DNA of 64,000 nt, taken from the NCBI RefSeq assembly GCF_900112235.1, contig NZ_FOLH01000004.1, positions 371,991 through 435,990 on the forward strand, given 5' to 3'. A model generated the notes under the pieces. That model had not been told where the DNA came from and made no database searches. It worked only from the letters and a program-made list of their open reading frames with translations. This document shows positions 8,215 to 17,370 of this stretch, in pieces. Source of the stretch: Marinospirillum celere. GTDB taxonomy: Bacteria > Pseudomonadota > Gammaproteobacteria > Pseudomonadales > Halomonadaceae. A program made the position numbers and the translations under genes. Every line of letters starts with the position of its first letter. The stretch's first letter is position 1.

Positions 8215-9486
8215 TTAGCTGGCGGCTTTCAGAGCCTGATCCAGATCGGCCAGGAGATCATCAATATGCTCAATGCCAACCGATAGCCTTACCATGTCGG
8301 CTGTGACGCCTGCGCTGGCCAGTTCTTCATCATTCAACTGGCGGTGGGTGGTGGCGGCGGGAATGGATGAGCAGCTCTTGGCATCGCCAATGTTGACCAG
8401 GCGAGTGAAGAGTTGCAGAGCATCGTAGAAGCGAACGCCTGCTTCCTTGCCGCCTTGGATACCAAAGCTGAGAATACCCGAGGCTTTACCATCGAGGTAT
8501 TTCTGGGCCAGGGCATGGTCTTTATGGTCAGACAAGCCTGCATAGTTAACCCAGCTAACTTGCGGGTGGTTTTTCAGATAGTCAGCAATCTTTTGGGTGT
8601 TTTCGCAGATGCGTTCGATACGCAGGGCCAGAGTTTCCAAGCCCTGAAGTAGATTCCAGGCGGCTTGCGCAGAAAGGGCAGCACCCATGTTGCGCAGGGG
8701 CACGACGCGGGCACGGGCAATAAAGGCTGCTTCACCCACATCGCGGGTATAAACCACGCCGTGATAAGACACATCCGGCTCATTAAGCTGGGGGAAGCGG
8801 TCAGCATGCTTGGCCCAGGGGAATTTACCGGAATCCACAATCACGCCGCCCACGGTGGTGCCATGACCGCCGATGTATTTGGTTGCTGAATGGATAACGA
8901 TATCGGCACCCTGCTCAATGGGACGCCAGAGGAAGGGCGTGGCGACGGTGTTATCAACAATCACTGGAACACCGTTACGATGGGCGACTTCGACCAGTTT
9001 TTCCATATCCACCAGGCTGCCGGAAGGGTTGCCGATGGATTCACAGAAGACGGCCTTGGTTTTGGCATCAATGAGTTTTTCAATACCGGCAAAATCATCT
9101 TTGTTGGCAAACCTGACCTCAATGCCCTGTTGCGGTAGAGTATGCGCAAAGAGGTTATAGGTGCCGCCATAGAGTTCGCTGATGGAGACAATATTGTCAC
9201 CTGCAGCAGCAATGGTTTGAATGGCATAGGTAATGGCCGCCATGCCGGAAGCCACAGCCAGACCTGCCAGACCGCCTTCTAACGCAGTGACACGCTGCTC
9301 AAGCACAGCGCAGGTCGGGTTCATGATTCGAGAGTAGATGTTCCCTTCCACTTTGAGATCAAAAAGGTCAGCGGCATGCTGGGCCGAATCAAAGCTGAAC
9401 GAAGTTGTTTGGTGAATGGGAACGGCGACGGAATGTTGGTCATCAGGTTGATAGCCGTGGTGGAGGGCCAGGGTTTCGCGTTTCAT
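8215..9486 (-). CDS. metY: O-acetylhomoserine sulfhydrylase (aminocarboxypropyltransferase)
   Basis: A 423-aa PLP enzyme of the Cys/Met metabolism family that makes homocysteine (or methionine) from O-acetylhomoserine and sulfide (or methanethiol). The Schiff-base lysine is K203 in HSATKYIGGHG. YSRIMNPT, the phosphate-binding ASGMAAI and the C-terminal VRLSVGIEHIDDL are family hallmarks. The length (about 420 aa) and the extra internal segment around VSYHGVVYT separate MetY from the shorter MetB/MetC/MetZ enzymes. It is transcribed divergently from radA across a 90-bp AT-rich gap and ends at a strong terminator, so it is probably monocistronic. No SAM riboswitch is evident in the short leader. 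Confidence 0.93.
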   Translation of the reverse strand: MKRETLALHHGYQPDDQHSVAVPIHQTTSFSFDSAQHAADLFDLKVEGNIYSRIMNPTCAVLEQRVTALEGGLAGLAVASGMAAITYAIQTIAAAGDNIVSISELYGGTYNLFAHTLPQQGIEVRFANKDDFAGIEKLIDAKTKAVFCESIGNPSGSLVDMEKLVEVAHRNGVPVIVDNTVATPFLWRPIEQGADIVIHSATKYIGGHGTTVGGVIVDSGKFPWAKHADRFPQLNEPDVSYHGVVYTRDVGEAAFIARARVVPLRNMGAALSAQAAWNLLQGLETLALRIERICENTQKIADYLKNHPQVSWVNYAGLSDHKDHALAQKYLDGKASGILSFGIQGGKEAGVRFYDALQLFTRLVNIGDAKSCSSIPAATTHRQLNDEELASAGVTADMVRLSVGIEHIDDLLADLDQALKAAS

Positions 9487-9576
9487 GTCAGTATCCTTTG
9501 CTTTTATTGGGTTTTTGATTTTTGGTTATATTGGTGTCTTTTCTTATAACTGTCAACTGGGTTGGATGACGAGCTA

Positions 9577-10950
9577 ATGGCAAAACAAAAGACAGCTTAT
9601 GTCTGTATAGAGTGTGGTTCAGAATACAGTAAATGGCAGGGCCAGTGTTCGGCTTGTAAGGAATGGAACACTATCCAGGAAGTGCGTTTGGGTACTGCTT
9701 CTGGAGGGGGTGCCAGGCCTTCATCAATGCGCACGGGTTTTGCAGGCCAGTTGACTCAACAGGTACAGGATCTTTCCGAGATTAATTTGGAAGAGTTGCC
9801 CAGGTTCTCGACGACCTTCAATGAGTTTGATCGGGTACTGGGTGGTGGCCTGGTTCCTGGTTCTGCTGTGCTCTTGGGCGGGCATCCCGGTGCCGGTAAA
9901 TCCACGCTCTTGCTGCAAACCGCCTGTAAGCTGGCGCAACTGATGAAGGTGCTTTATGTCACTGGTGAGGAGTCCTTACAACAGGTGGCTATGCGTGCCC
10001 AGCGTCTGGGTTTGCCGACTCAAGGGCTGAAAATGCTGGCCGAAACCAGCGTTGAAAAACTCCTGGCGGTTGCTGAGCTGGAAAAACCCCAGGTGCTAAT
10101 AGTGGATTCCATCCAAACCATGCAGTTGGAAGATCTGCAGTCGGCGCCGGGTGGTGTGGCTCAGGTTCGCGAATCTGCCGCTTATTTAACCCGTTTTGCC
10201 AAGCAGTCCAACACGGTGCTTTTTCTTGTGGGTCACGTGACCAAGGATGGCTCTCTGGCCGGTCCCAAAGTCTTAGAGCATATGATTGATGCTTCCTTGT
10301 TATTGGAAGGAGATGGTGATTCACGGTTTCGTACCCTGCGTGGACAAAAAAATCGTTTTGGAGCCGTCAACGAACTGGGTGTCTTTGCTATGCTGGAAAC
10401 AGGGCTGAAGGAAGTGAAAAACCCTTCAGCGATTTTTCTGTCACGCGATGAAGAGCCAGCGGCGGGCAGTGTGGTGATGGCGACCTGGGAGGGAACACGC
10501 CCTTTGCTGGTTGAAGTCCAGGCCCTTGTTGATGAATCACCGTTAGGTAATCCACGTAGGGTAGCCGTTGGGCTGGATACCAACCGCCTTTCGTTGTTAC
10601 TGGCTGTTTTACATCGTCATGGCGGCATTTTTACCGGTGATCAGGATGTTTTTCTGAATGTGGTGGGTGGTGTCAAGGTGTTGGAAACCAGTGCCGATCT
10701 GGCCGCCTTGATGGCAATCGTTTCGTCGCTGCGCAACCAGCCACTACCGCATGAACTGATGGTGATCGGCGAGGTGGGGCTTTCCGGTGAAATAAGACCT
10801 GTCCCTAGTGGTCAGGAGCGAATACGTGAAGCTGCAAAACATGGCTTTAAAAAAGCAATCGTGCCTAAAGGGAATGTGCCCCGTGAGACGATCGGAGGCA
10901 TGCAGGTGGTGGGAGTAACCCGCTTGAGTGAGGCCCTGGAAGCACTTTGA
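9577..10950 (+). CDS. radA: DNA repair protein RadA
   Basis: RadA is a RecA-like branch-migration motor acting in recombination repair. I start it at the ATG at 9577 (457 aa, MAKQKTAYVC) because this matches the family; an in-frame TTG 15 bases earlier adds residues other RadA proteins lack. A C4 zinc finger has C10, C13, C24 and C27. The Walker A box is GGHPGAGKST, the RadA-specific KNRFG motif occurs in GQKNRFGAVNELG, and the C terminus is the Lon-protease-like domain (GEVGLSGEIRPV). The next gene, the CHASE2 cyclase, begins within a dozen bases of the stop, so the two are probably co-transcribed. Confidence 0.95.
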   Translation: MAKQKTAYVCIECGSEYSKWQGQCSACKEWNTIQEVRLGTASGGGARPSSMRTGFAGQLTQQVQDLSEINLEELPRFSTTFNEFDRVLGGGLVPGSAVLLGGHPGAGKSTLLLQTACKLAQLMKVLYVTGEESLQQVAMRAQRLGLPTQGLKMLAETSVEKLLAVAELEKPQVLIVDSIQTMQLEDLQSAPGGVAQVRESAAYLTRFAKQSNTVLFLVGHVTKDGSLAGPKVLEHMIDASLLLEGDGDSRFRTLRGQKNRFGAVNELGVFAMLETGLKEVKNPSAIFLSRDEEPAAGSVVMATWEGTRPLLVEVQALVDESPLGNPRRVAVGLDTNRLSLLLAVLHRHGGIFTGDQDVFLNVVGGVKVLETSADLAALMAIVSSLRNQPLPHELMVIGEVGLSGEIRPVPSGQERIREAAKHGFKKAIVPKGNVPRETIGGMQVVGVTRLSEALEAL

Positions 10951-10962
10951 TTGGATGACAAG

Positions 10963-13182
10963 ATGCTGGCAAAAATGAGTGGCAAAATTTTTAACCTAAA
11001 AAACTGGCAGTATCTGGTCAGTATTTTTATTTTGGTCTTGGTGCTGGGCGAAATGGCTGGTTTTTGGCCGGTTAAAGGTGTTCAGCGCCTTGAGTGGCTG
11101 AGCTATGACTTGCGTGTTCAGGCAACTTTGAGCCATGAAGAAGATCCTTCTATCGTCTTGATCGATTTGGATGAAAGAAGTCTGGCGGAAAAAGGCCAAT
11201 GGCCCTGGCCAAGAGAAGTTGTGGCTGAGTTGATTGCCACTCTTTTTCTGGATTACCAGATTGACCTCTTAGGGGTGGATATTGTCTTTGCTGAACCTGA
11301 AGGCAACCAGCTGGCTTTGCAATGGCAACAGCTTCGTGAGAAATTTCCTGAATTACCTGAAGAATCTCCCTTACCTCGCGGGGATGCCCTTCTTGCTGAA
11401 GTTATTAGCCACTTTCCTGTAGTGACCGGCTACTACTTTCAGTCCAGTGTGACAGAGCAAGACCCGCCTTCTATAGGCCAGCTGCCAGCCCCTGTCGTTG
11501 TTGACGCAGACTCAGAGTTACTGGCCAGCTTGCCCTGGCCAAAACCAGAGCGTTACACGTCCAACCTGGATGTCATTCAACAGGAAGCCTGGGGTGGTGG
11601 CTTCTTTGATAACCCCTTTGTGGATGATGATGGTGTTTTTCGTCGGGTTCCTGTGTTGCAATATTGGGAGGGCGGACTCTATCCCAATTTACCCTTGGCA
11701 ATGATTTATCAATTGCTCGGTGAGCCGCCTATCCAGTTGGATATTGCTGAAGGCGGTGGCATGCAGCAATTGGAAGGGATAGATGTAGGTGGCTTTAAAA
11801 TTCCAACGGATGCACGGGGTGGTGCTTTGGTGCCTTGGTATGGCGGCCGCGGGCATTTTACCTATGTATCAGCGGCCGATGTGTTGGCAGGCCGTGTTGA
11901 TCCTGCAAAACTGGAGGGTACCCTAGCTATTTTTGGCGCTTCGGCACCTGGCTTAATGGATTTGCGCTCAACACCTGTCGCCAGTGTTTTTCCTGGGCCA
12001 GAGATCAACGCCAGCATGCTCGCTGGTCTTCTTCATCAGAGTTACCGCGCAGAACCGGCTTATACCAATGCGGCTGGGGTCCTGCTCTTGGGTACTTTGG
12101 GGCTGGTAATTACCTTTGCCTTTCCAGCCTTGCATGCGGTTGCTGTGTTGGTTGTTAGCCTGGCTTTGATGGCAATCCATCTGGGTATTAACTTTTGGGC
12201 CTGGCAAGCGGGTTGGGTGTTGCCGGTTGCTTCTGGCTTACTGCTGCTGATTCTTTTGGCAGGCTGGCACCTGGCAATGAATTTTTATCGTGAAAGCCGT
12301 GAAAAGGGTTGGGTGACCGAGCGTTTTGGTCAATATGTACCTCCAGAACTGGTTGAAGAAATGGTGGATAGCCATGAATCTTTTGGCCTGGAAGGTGAAG
12401 AGCGAGAGCTGACCGTACTCTTTTCTGATGTGCGTGGCTTCACCTCTTTTTCTGAAGGCATAGCCCCCGCAGAGCTGACAGGTGTCATGAACCGTTTGCT
12501 AACCCCGATCACTCAAGCTATTCATGCGCATCAAGGCACGATTGATAAGTATATGGGTGATGCTGTGATGGCTTTTTGGGGCGCGCCTCTAAAAGATGAG
12601 AAACATGCCCGGCATGCCGTTGATGGTGCGTTTGCGATGCTAAAAGCTTTGGAAGAAATCAATGAAGTGTTTACCGCAGAAGGCATGAAACCCTTGGCGA
12701 TGGGGATCGGCCTGAATACGGGTTACATGAATGTGGGGAACATGGGTTCCGAGTTCAGAATGGCCTACACCGTCATGGGCGATAACGTCAATTTGGGCTC
12801 ACGATTGGAAGGTTTAACCAAGCCCTATGGCGTTAAAATCATTGTTAGTGAGATGACGGCTGTAGCAGCACCTGAGTATACCTATAGACGCATAGATAAA
12901 GTGAGAGTTAAAGGGCGCAGTGAAGCGGTGACTATACTGGAACCTTTGGGTTTGAGTAGTGAGCTGACTCAGGAAACCCGATCTTGGTTAGAGCGTTATG
13001 AAAAGGCTATGGACACTTATCATCGGGCAGCGTTTGGCCAAGCGAAAATTCAGTTTGAAGCGCTTAAAAAGGAAAGGCCTGAAGACAGCCTGCCAGATAT
13101 TTATCTGGATAGAATCGCGCATTATCAGGCTGAGCCGCCCGGTGCTGATTGGGACGGGGTCTGGACGCATACTGAAAAATAA
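10963..13182 (+). CDS. CHASE2-sensor class III adenylate cyclase
   Basis: A membrane-bound nucleotide cyclase of about 739 aa (an in-frame TTG at 10951 would add four residues). One N-terminal membrane segment is followed by an extracytoplasmic CHASE2 sensor (about 35-345), three closely spaced membrane helices (about 365-440) and a cytoplasmic class III cyclase domain (about 480-665). Metal-binding aspartates are D489 (FSDVRGFTSF) and D533 (DKYMGDAVMAF). The transition-state pair is N610/R614 (GDNVNLGSR). K529 and T603 occupy the base-specificity positions, which favours ATP over GTP. The neighbouring reverse-strand phosphodiesterase gene supports a cAMP role. The sensed signal is unknown. 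Confidence 0.88.
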   Translation: MLAKMSGKIFNLKNWQYLVSIFILVLVLGEMAGFWPVKGVQRLEWLSYDLRVQATLSHEEDPSIVLIDLDERSLAEKGQWPWPREVVAELIATLFLDYQIDLLGVDIVFAEPEGNQLALQWQQLREKFPELPEESPLPRGDALLAEVISHFPVVTGYYFQSSVTEQDPPSIGQLPAPVVVDADSELLASLPWPKPERYTSNLDVIQQEAWGGGFFDNPFVDDDGVFRRVPVLQYWEGGLYPNLPLAMIYQLLGEPPIQLDIAEGGGMQQLEGIDVGGFKIPTDARGGALVPWYGGRGHFTYVSAADVLAGRVDPAKLEGTLAIFGASAPGLMDLRSTPVASVFPGPEINASMLAGLLHQSYRAEPAYTNAAGVLLLGTLGLVITFAFPALHAVAVLVVSLALMAIHLGINFWAWQAGWVLPVASGLLLLILLAGWHLAMNFYRESREKGWVTERFGQYVPPELVEEMVDSHESFGLEGEERELTVLFSDVRGFTSFSEGIAPAELTGVMNRLLTPITQAIHAHQGTIDKYMGDAVMAFWGAPLKDEKHARHAVDGAFAMLKALEEINEVFTAEGMKPLAMGIGLNTGYMNVGNMGSEFRMAYTVMGDNVNLGSRLEGLTKPYGVKIIVSEMTAVAAPEYTYRRIDKVRVKGRSEAVTILEPLGLSSELTQETRSWLERYEKAMDTYHRAAFGQAKIQFEALKKERPEDSLPDIYLDRIAHYQAEPPGADWDGVWTHTEK

Positions 13183-13186
13183 GCGA

Positions 13187-13960
13187 TTAAACTTGAAAGT
13201 GAGTGCAGGGTTCCAGAACTTTGAGGCGGGTTGCCTTAAGATCTAGCTTTTCTAATTCGCTGCGAATTTCAAGTTGCTGGCTGGGTTTTAGATGTGAAAG
13301 CCAGATTTCACGAGGTGGCTGCTCAAGGTTGTTGATGAGGTCTTCAACCATGGTTGGCGTGAGGTGCTTGGAAACCTTGCCCAGCTCAAACAAGCGGTCA
13401 GGAAAGGCGCACTCGGTCATCAGGACATCCAGTTGGCCCAACTGATTAATGGTTTTAACCACTTGCTCACCGTAAGTGGTATCACCTGTGAAGGCGAGGG
13501 ATTTACCTGTGTCACTTTGCAGGTGGTAGCCACAAGTGGGAACGATATGCTCCACAGGAAAAGGCGTATAGCTGATGCCCTTTACGGTGATCTTCTCACC
13601 TATTTTAACGGGATTGAAGTTGACGACTGGATTGGTTGCATTGGGTAGAGTGGAAAAGTCAGGCCAGATTTTCCAGTTGAAAATGTGCTCCTGTAGCGTG
13701 TCTAGTGCTTCTGGCAAGGCATAAACCTGTATGGGTTTTTTGATAAACTCAAACAGATTGTCAATAAGCAGAGGAAGAAAGCAAATGTGGTCCAGATGTG
13801 AATGAGTGATAAAGATAGTTTCTATCTTTAATAGCTCTTTCTGCGGCAAATTGCCGAGACCACTCCCTGCGTCCAGCAGTGTGTGCTCATTAATTCTGTA
13901 ACAGGTGGTTTGCTGACCCAGCCCCATACCGCCGCTGCAGCCCAGAATTTCTACCTTCAC
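13187..13960 (-). CDS. Metallo-beta-lactamase-fold 3',5'-cyclic nucleotide phosphodiesterase (class II-like)
   Basis: The product is 257 aa from a GTG with a good AAGGAG ribosome site eight bases upstream; a TTG at 13981 would extend it by seven residues. It begins VKVEILGCSGGMG and carries the metal site ITHSHLDHICFLPLL (HxHxDH), with further ligands in FPVEHIVPT, FTGDTTYG and the C-terminal LSHLKPSQ. This matches the PdsA/class II cyclic-nucleotide phosphodiesterase branch of the fold rather than RNase Z or glyoxalase II. It lies tail to tail (four bp apart) with the adenylate cyclase gene and directly follows the GAF-HD-GYP gene. A cAMP-hydrolysing role is inferred from family and context. 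Confidence 0.8.
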   Translation of the reverse strand: MKVEILGCSGGMGLGQQTTCYRINEHTLLDAGSGLGNLPQKELLKIETIFITHSHLDHICFLPLLIDNLFEFIKKPIQVYALPEALDTLQEHIFNWKIWPDFSTLPNATNPVVNFNPVKIGEKITVKGISYTPFPVEHIVPTCGYHLQSDTGKSLAFTGDTTYGEQVVKTINQLGQLDVLMTECAFPDRLFELGKVSKHLTPTMVEDLINNLEQPPREIWLSHLKPSQQLEIRSELEKLDLKATRLKVLEPCTHFQV

Positions 13961-13977
13961 AGTTAAAGCTCCTTGCT

Positions 13978-15630
13978 TCAAACCTGGGAAACAGAAGCGA
14001 GACGTAACCCAGGCAGATTATCAACGTCCACTTCATCTATTTGTTCTTCACGCAGATGTTTCTTAGCGTAATCAAGGTAGACCTTTTTGTAAACAAAAGC
14101 TGCATATAAATCAGGATCCAGGTGATTATCCTCGACCATACGGCCCATAATGGTCAGCGCCAGGGAGAGGGGCATGGGTTTTTTGTAGGGGCGCTCATGG
14201 GCAGTCAGGGCTTCAAAGACATCAGCGATCCCCATAATGCGGGCAGGTACAGACATTTGCTCGCGCGTTAGACCTCGAGGGTAGCCTTTACCGTCCATGC
14301 GTTCATGGTGACCGCCAGCGTATTCAGGCACTCTTTGCAGGTGGCGTGGGAAGGGAAGTTGTTCGAGCATATTCAGGGTATGTACCATATGACCTTCCAT
14401 GATTTTGCGCTCTTCTGCATTGAGCGTACCCTTGCGAATGGAGAGGTTCATCACCTCATCATCATTGAGCAGAGGGTGGTAGTCGCCTTTAAGGTCGGTC
14501 CAGCCAGTTTGACCGAGAGCTTCAACGCGTGCAATCAGCTCATCAGCCATAAACTCACCACCGGTATTGGCACCCTGCAGGAAAGCCAAATCGTCAGCCA
14601 GCTGTTGATCGGCTTGCTGGTAATAGCTTAGACGTTCTGGGCTGAGCTCCTTGCCCTGGCGAACAGCTGCCAGCTCTTCTTTCAGGCGTTCAATTTCCAG
14701 ATCGCGGCGCAGGATTTCAAAACGATCGGTGACCCAATCGATGCGATCAACGATTGTTTCCAGCTTGGTGGACTTTTCCATGACATGGTGCGGAGTGACG
14801 ACCTTGCCGCAGTCATGCAACCAGGCTGCGGTCTTGAGTTCGTACATATCCTCTTCAGACATGTAGAAGTCTTCAATGCCTGGAAAACTGGCACCGCTGG
14901 CTGCTTCTGCAAGCATCAGGGTGGCATCGGGTACGCGACGACAGTGAGCGCCGGTATGAGCTGATTTGGAGTCGATCGCGCTGGCAATAACTTGGGTGAA
15001 ACTATCAAACAGGGTGCGCAGTTCATCAATCAGTCGGCGGTTGGTCAGAGCAATAGCGGCCTGAGAGGCCAGAGACTCGGCAATGTCCTGATCACTATCA
15101 TCAAACTCTGTTGGCTCACCCTGGCTGTCCAGTTTGTTCAATAGCTGCAAGGCAGCAATGACTTCGCCCTCGTGATTGCGCAGGGGAACCGTCAAGAAAG
15201 ATTTGGATCGATAGCCGGTTTTTTCATCAAAGGCTCGGGTACCAGAAAAATCGAAACCTTCCTCATGGTAGGCATCGGCAATGCGGGCGGTGGTTTTGTT
15301 AAGCACCGACCAGGCCACAATCATGCGTTCATTGGGACGCCCATCCTCCAGGTGTAAAGGAATCAAAGGAAAGTTGTCACCCACAGGTGCGCCGCTGCCA
15401 CCCAGATGAATGTTAAGCTTGTCATTCTGGACCATAACAAAGCGCAGAGACTCACCATCTGGCTCGATCATGTAGAGCGTACCTGCATCGGCCTGGGTTA
15501 GCTCGCGAGCACTGCCCAAAATCATTTCCAGTAGCTGGTTCTGATCGTTTTGTGCAGAGAGAGCAATGCCAATAGCATTTAGGCGGCGGATACGCTCATA
15601 GCTGGGATTTGATGGTGTTGCGGATGACAT
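13978..15630 (-). CDS. GAF and HD-GYP domain phosphohydrolase
   Basis: The product is 550 aa starting at the ATG at 15630 (MSSATPSNPS), which has an AGAGG ribosome site; a longer frame reaches upstream towards the CRP site but lacks one. An N-terminal GAF domain spans about 25-185. A catalytic HD domain follows with H272-D273 (WLHDCGK) and the GYP motif at 449-451 (HHERMDGKGYP). About 115 residues, partly coiled coil (LEIERLKEELAAVRQ), are inserted between HD and GYP. HD-GYP enzymes typically hydrolyse c-di-GMP, but some act on other cyclic nucleotides. Its stop codon lies 18 bases before the phosphodiesterase start, forming a two-gene operon behind a CRP-type site. Confidence 0.88.
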   Translation of the reverse strand: MSSATPSNPSYERIRRLNAIGIALSAQNDQNQLLEMILGSARELTQADAGTLYMIEPDGESLRFVMVQNDKLNIHLGGSGAPVGDNFPLIPLHLEDGRPNERMIVAWSVLNKTTARIADAYHEEGFDFSGTRAFDEKTGYRSKSFLTVPLRNHEGEVIAALQLLNKLDSQGEPTEFDDSDQDIAESLASQAAIALTNRRLIDELRTLFDSFTQVIASAIDSKSAHTGAHCRRVPDATLMLAEAASGASFPGIEDFYMSEEDMYELKTAAWLHDCGKVVTPHHVMEKSTKLETIVDRIDWVTDRFEILRRDLEIERLKEELAAVRQGKELSPERLSYYQQADQQLADDLAFLQGANTGGEFMADELIARVEALGQTGWTDLKGDYHPLLNDDEVMNLSIRKGTLNAEERKIMEGHMVHTLNMLEQLPFPRHLQRVPEYAGGHHERMDGKGYPRGLTREQMSVPARIMGIADVFEALTAHERPYKKPMPLSLALTIMGRMVEDNHLDPDLYAAFVYKKVYLDYAKKHLREEQIDEVDVDNLPGLRLASVSQV

Positions 15631-15662
15631 TGAAAACCTCTGCCTAAGATAAAAGCTTTTTG

Positions 15663-15708
15663 ATACTAGCAAACTTATGAATAGCAAATGTGAACTAGTT
15701 CACATTTG
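15663..15708 (-). promoter_or_regulatory. CRP-activated promoter for the GAF-HD-GYP/phosphodiesterase operon
   Basis: A 24-bp perfect palindrome at 15685-15708 has the core TGTGAACTAGTTCACA, which fits the CRP consensus TGTGA-N6-TCACA with the preferred AAA/TTT flanks. On the reverse strand a -10-like TAGTAT lies at 15668-15663. A start of transcription at about 15655 would put the palindrome centre near -41, the classical class II CRP position. No good -35 is needed or seen. The site also lies upstream of dapB on the other strand. Confidence 0.78.
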
Positions 15709-15730
15709 TCGGGGGTTCATTAAATTTCAG

Positions 15731-15736
15731 TATAAT
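15731..15736 (+). promoter_or_regulatory. dapB promoter -10 element
   Basis: A perfect TATAAT lies 40 bp before the dapB start codon. No strong -35 is visible at 16-18 bp; TTGTCG at 15706-15711 (spacing 19) is the nearest. The CRP-type palindrome would be centred near -46 for this promoter, so occupancy could either block or modulate it. Confidence 0.6.
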
Positions 15737-15745
15737 GGTAGATAA

Positions 15746-16579
<834 letters not shown>

Positions 16580-16592
16580 TTCGAGCAGGCTC

Positions 16593-17147
16593 ATGACTTC
16601 AGATCTGAACTTCACCAAGGATGGCAAACCCCTGTCAGATTCAGAAAAGGAAAAAATCCGTCTGGAGCATGAGGCTGCACGCTTATTTATGCGCCTCTAT
16701 GAAAACTGCTTTCAGGTGCCGATTCGGCATATTTGGCATAATGAACCCAAAAAACCGGATGTGTCCTGCTACCTGAACAAGGAAAAACTGGATCTGGAAA
16801 TTGCCCACCTCTACGGCAGTGAAGTGGAGGCCATGCTGGTGCTGGGGCGCAATCTGGGCGAAGCCACCTGGCGCTACCTGAATGAATTAGCGGCCACTCC
16901 ACCGGATGAGCGCCTGCTCACTGCATTGAATCGCCTGCTCGCCAACAAGGCGGATAAGGACTATCACTCCGAAAAAGTCTGGCTGGTGATCCGGAATGCT
17001 AATCCTCACTGGTCGCGTGAAGATTTTCGGCAACGCATGGATGCCATTACCCTACCGGAAAAGCACCCTTTTGAAGAGGTCTGGGTGGTGGCTGATTTTG
17101 AAGGCATAAGTGGATTGGTTAAAATTTATCCGACTGAGCACAAGTAG
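16593..17147 (+). CDS. Conserved-looking protein of unknown function
   Basis: A soluble 184-aa protein with no signal peptide or membrane helix; I do not recognise the family. The sequence is rich in charged residues and Trp (WHNEPKKPDV, WRYLNEL, WLVIRNANPHW, VWVVADFEG). The segment PDVSCYLNKEKLDLEIAHLY loosely recalls the Asp...hydrophobic-Glu pattern of PD-(D/E)xK nuclease-like folds, but this is only a visual impression. The ATG lies 13 bp after the dapB stop and the composition is like its neighbours, so it is probably a real gene in the dapB transcript. It precedes the terminator-containing carA leader. Confidence 0.7.
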   Translation: MTSDLNFTKDGKPLSDSEKEKIRLEHEAARLFMRLYENCFQVPIRHIWHNEPKKPDVSCYLNKEKLDLEIAHLYGSEVEAMLVLGRNLGEATWRYLNELAATPPDERLLTALNRLLANKADKDYHSEKVWLVIRNANPHWSREDFRQRMDAITLPEKHPFEEVWVVADFEGISGLVKIYPTEHK

Positions 17148-17157
17148 CCGGAATCAC

Positions 17158-17187
17158 TGGACAGCTCTTCCTGTAAAGCGTTAAAAT
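17158..17187 (+). promoter_or_regulatory. Candidate carA promoter
   Basis: TGGACA (17158-17163) and TAAAAT (17182-17187) are separated by 18 bp, each differing from consensus at one base. Transcription would begin at about 17194, upstream of the hairpin-terminator at 17266-17302, making that terminator part of the carA leader. Confidence 0.5.
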
Positions 17188-17196
17188 TACGGGAAT

Positions 17197-17370
17197 ATGC
17201 GCCTGCACCTGGAGGGCGTCTTCCGAGGTCCGTTTCAAACCTCGAAATCCAGACCGAATATACGAAGCGGGATGAGCATTTTTTTGTTCATCTCGCTTTT
17301 TTGCAACCCAAATTCAGCCCGTAACCAGCCGGTTCGGGCTGCAGCCTGCGATGGGAGGAGGCAGTTTTGA
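17197..17370 (+). other. Possible 57-codon leader reading frame before carA
   Basis: An open frame starts at ATG 17197 (MRLHLEGVFRG), runs through the terminator hairpin and stops at TGA 17368-17370, overlapping the carA TTG start. It begins only about three bases after the predicted transcription start and has no ribosome site, so it may be chance. If translated, ribosome position could influence the terminator. Confidence 0.25.
17266..17302 (+). terminator. Rho-independent terminator in the carA leader (possible attenuator)
   Basis: The stem AGCGGGATGA/TCATCTCGCT (10 bp, one G-T pair) with a 12-nt loop is followed by six Ts. It lies 64 bp before carA and 118 bp after the previous gene. A second hairpin (CGAGGT/ACCTCG, about 17224-17244) lies just upstream. 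Confidence 0.8.

Noticed and set aside
13978..15630. Naming the HD-GYP protein a c-di-GMP phosphodiesterase
   Set aside because: The domain has a large insertion and lies beside a cAMP module; substrate cannot be read from the sequence.
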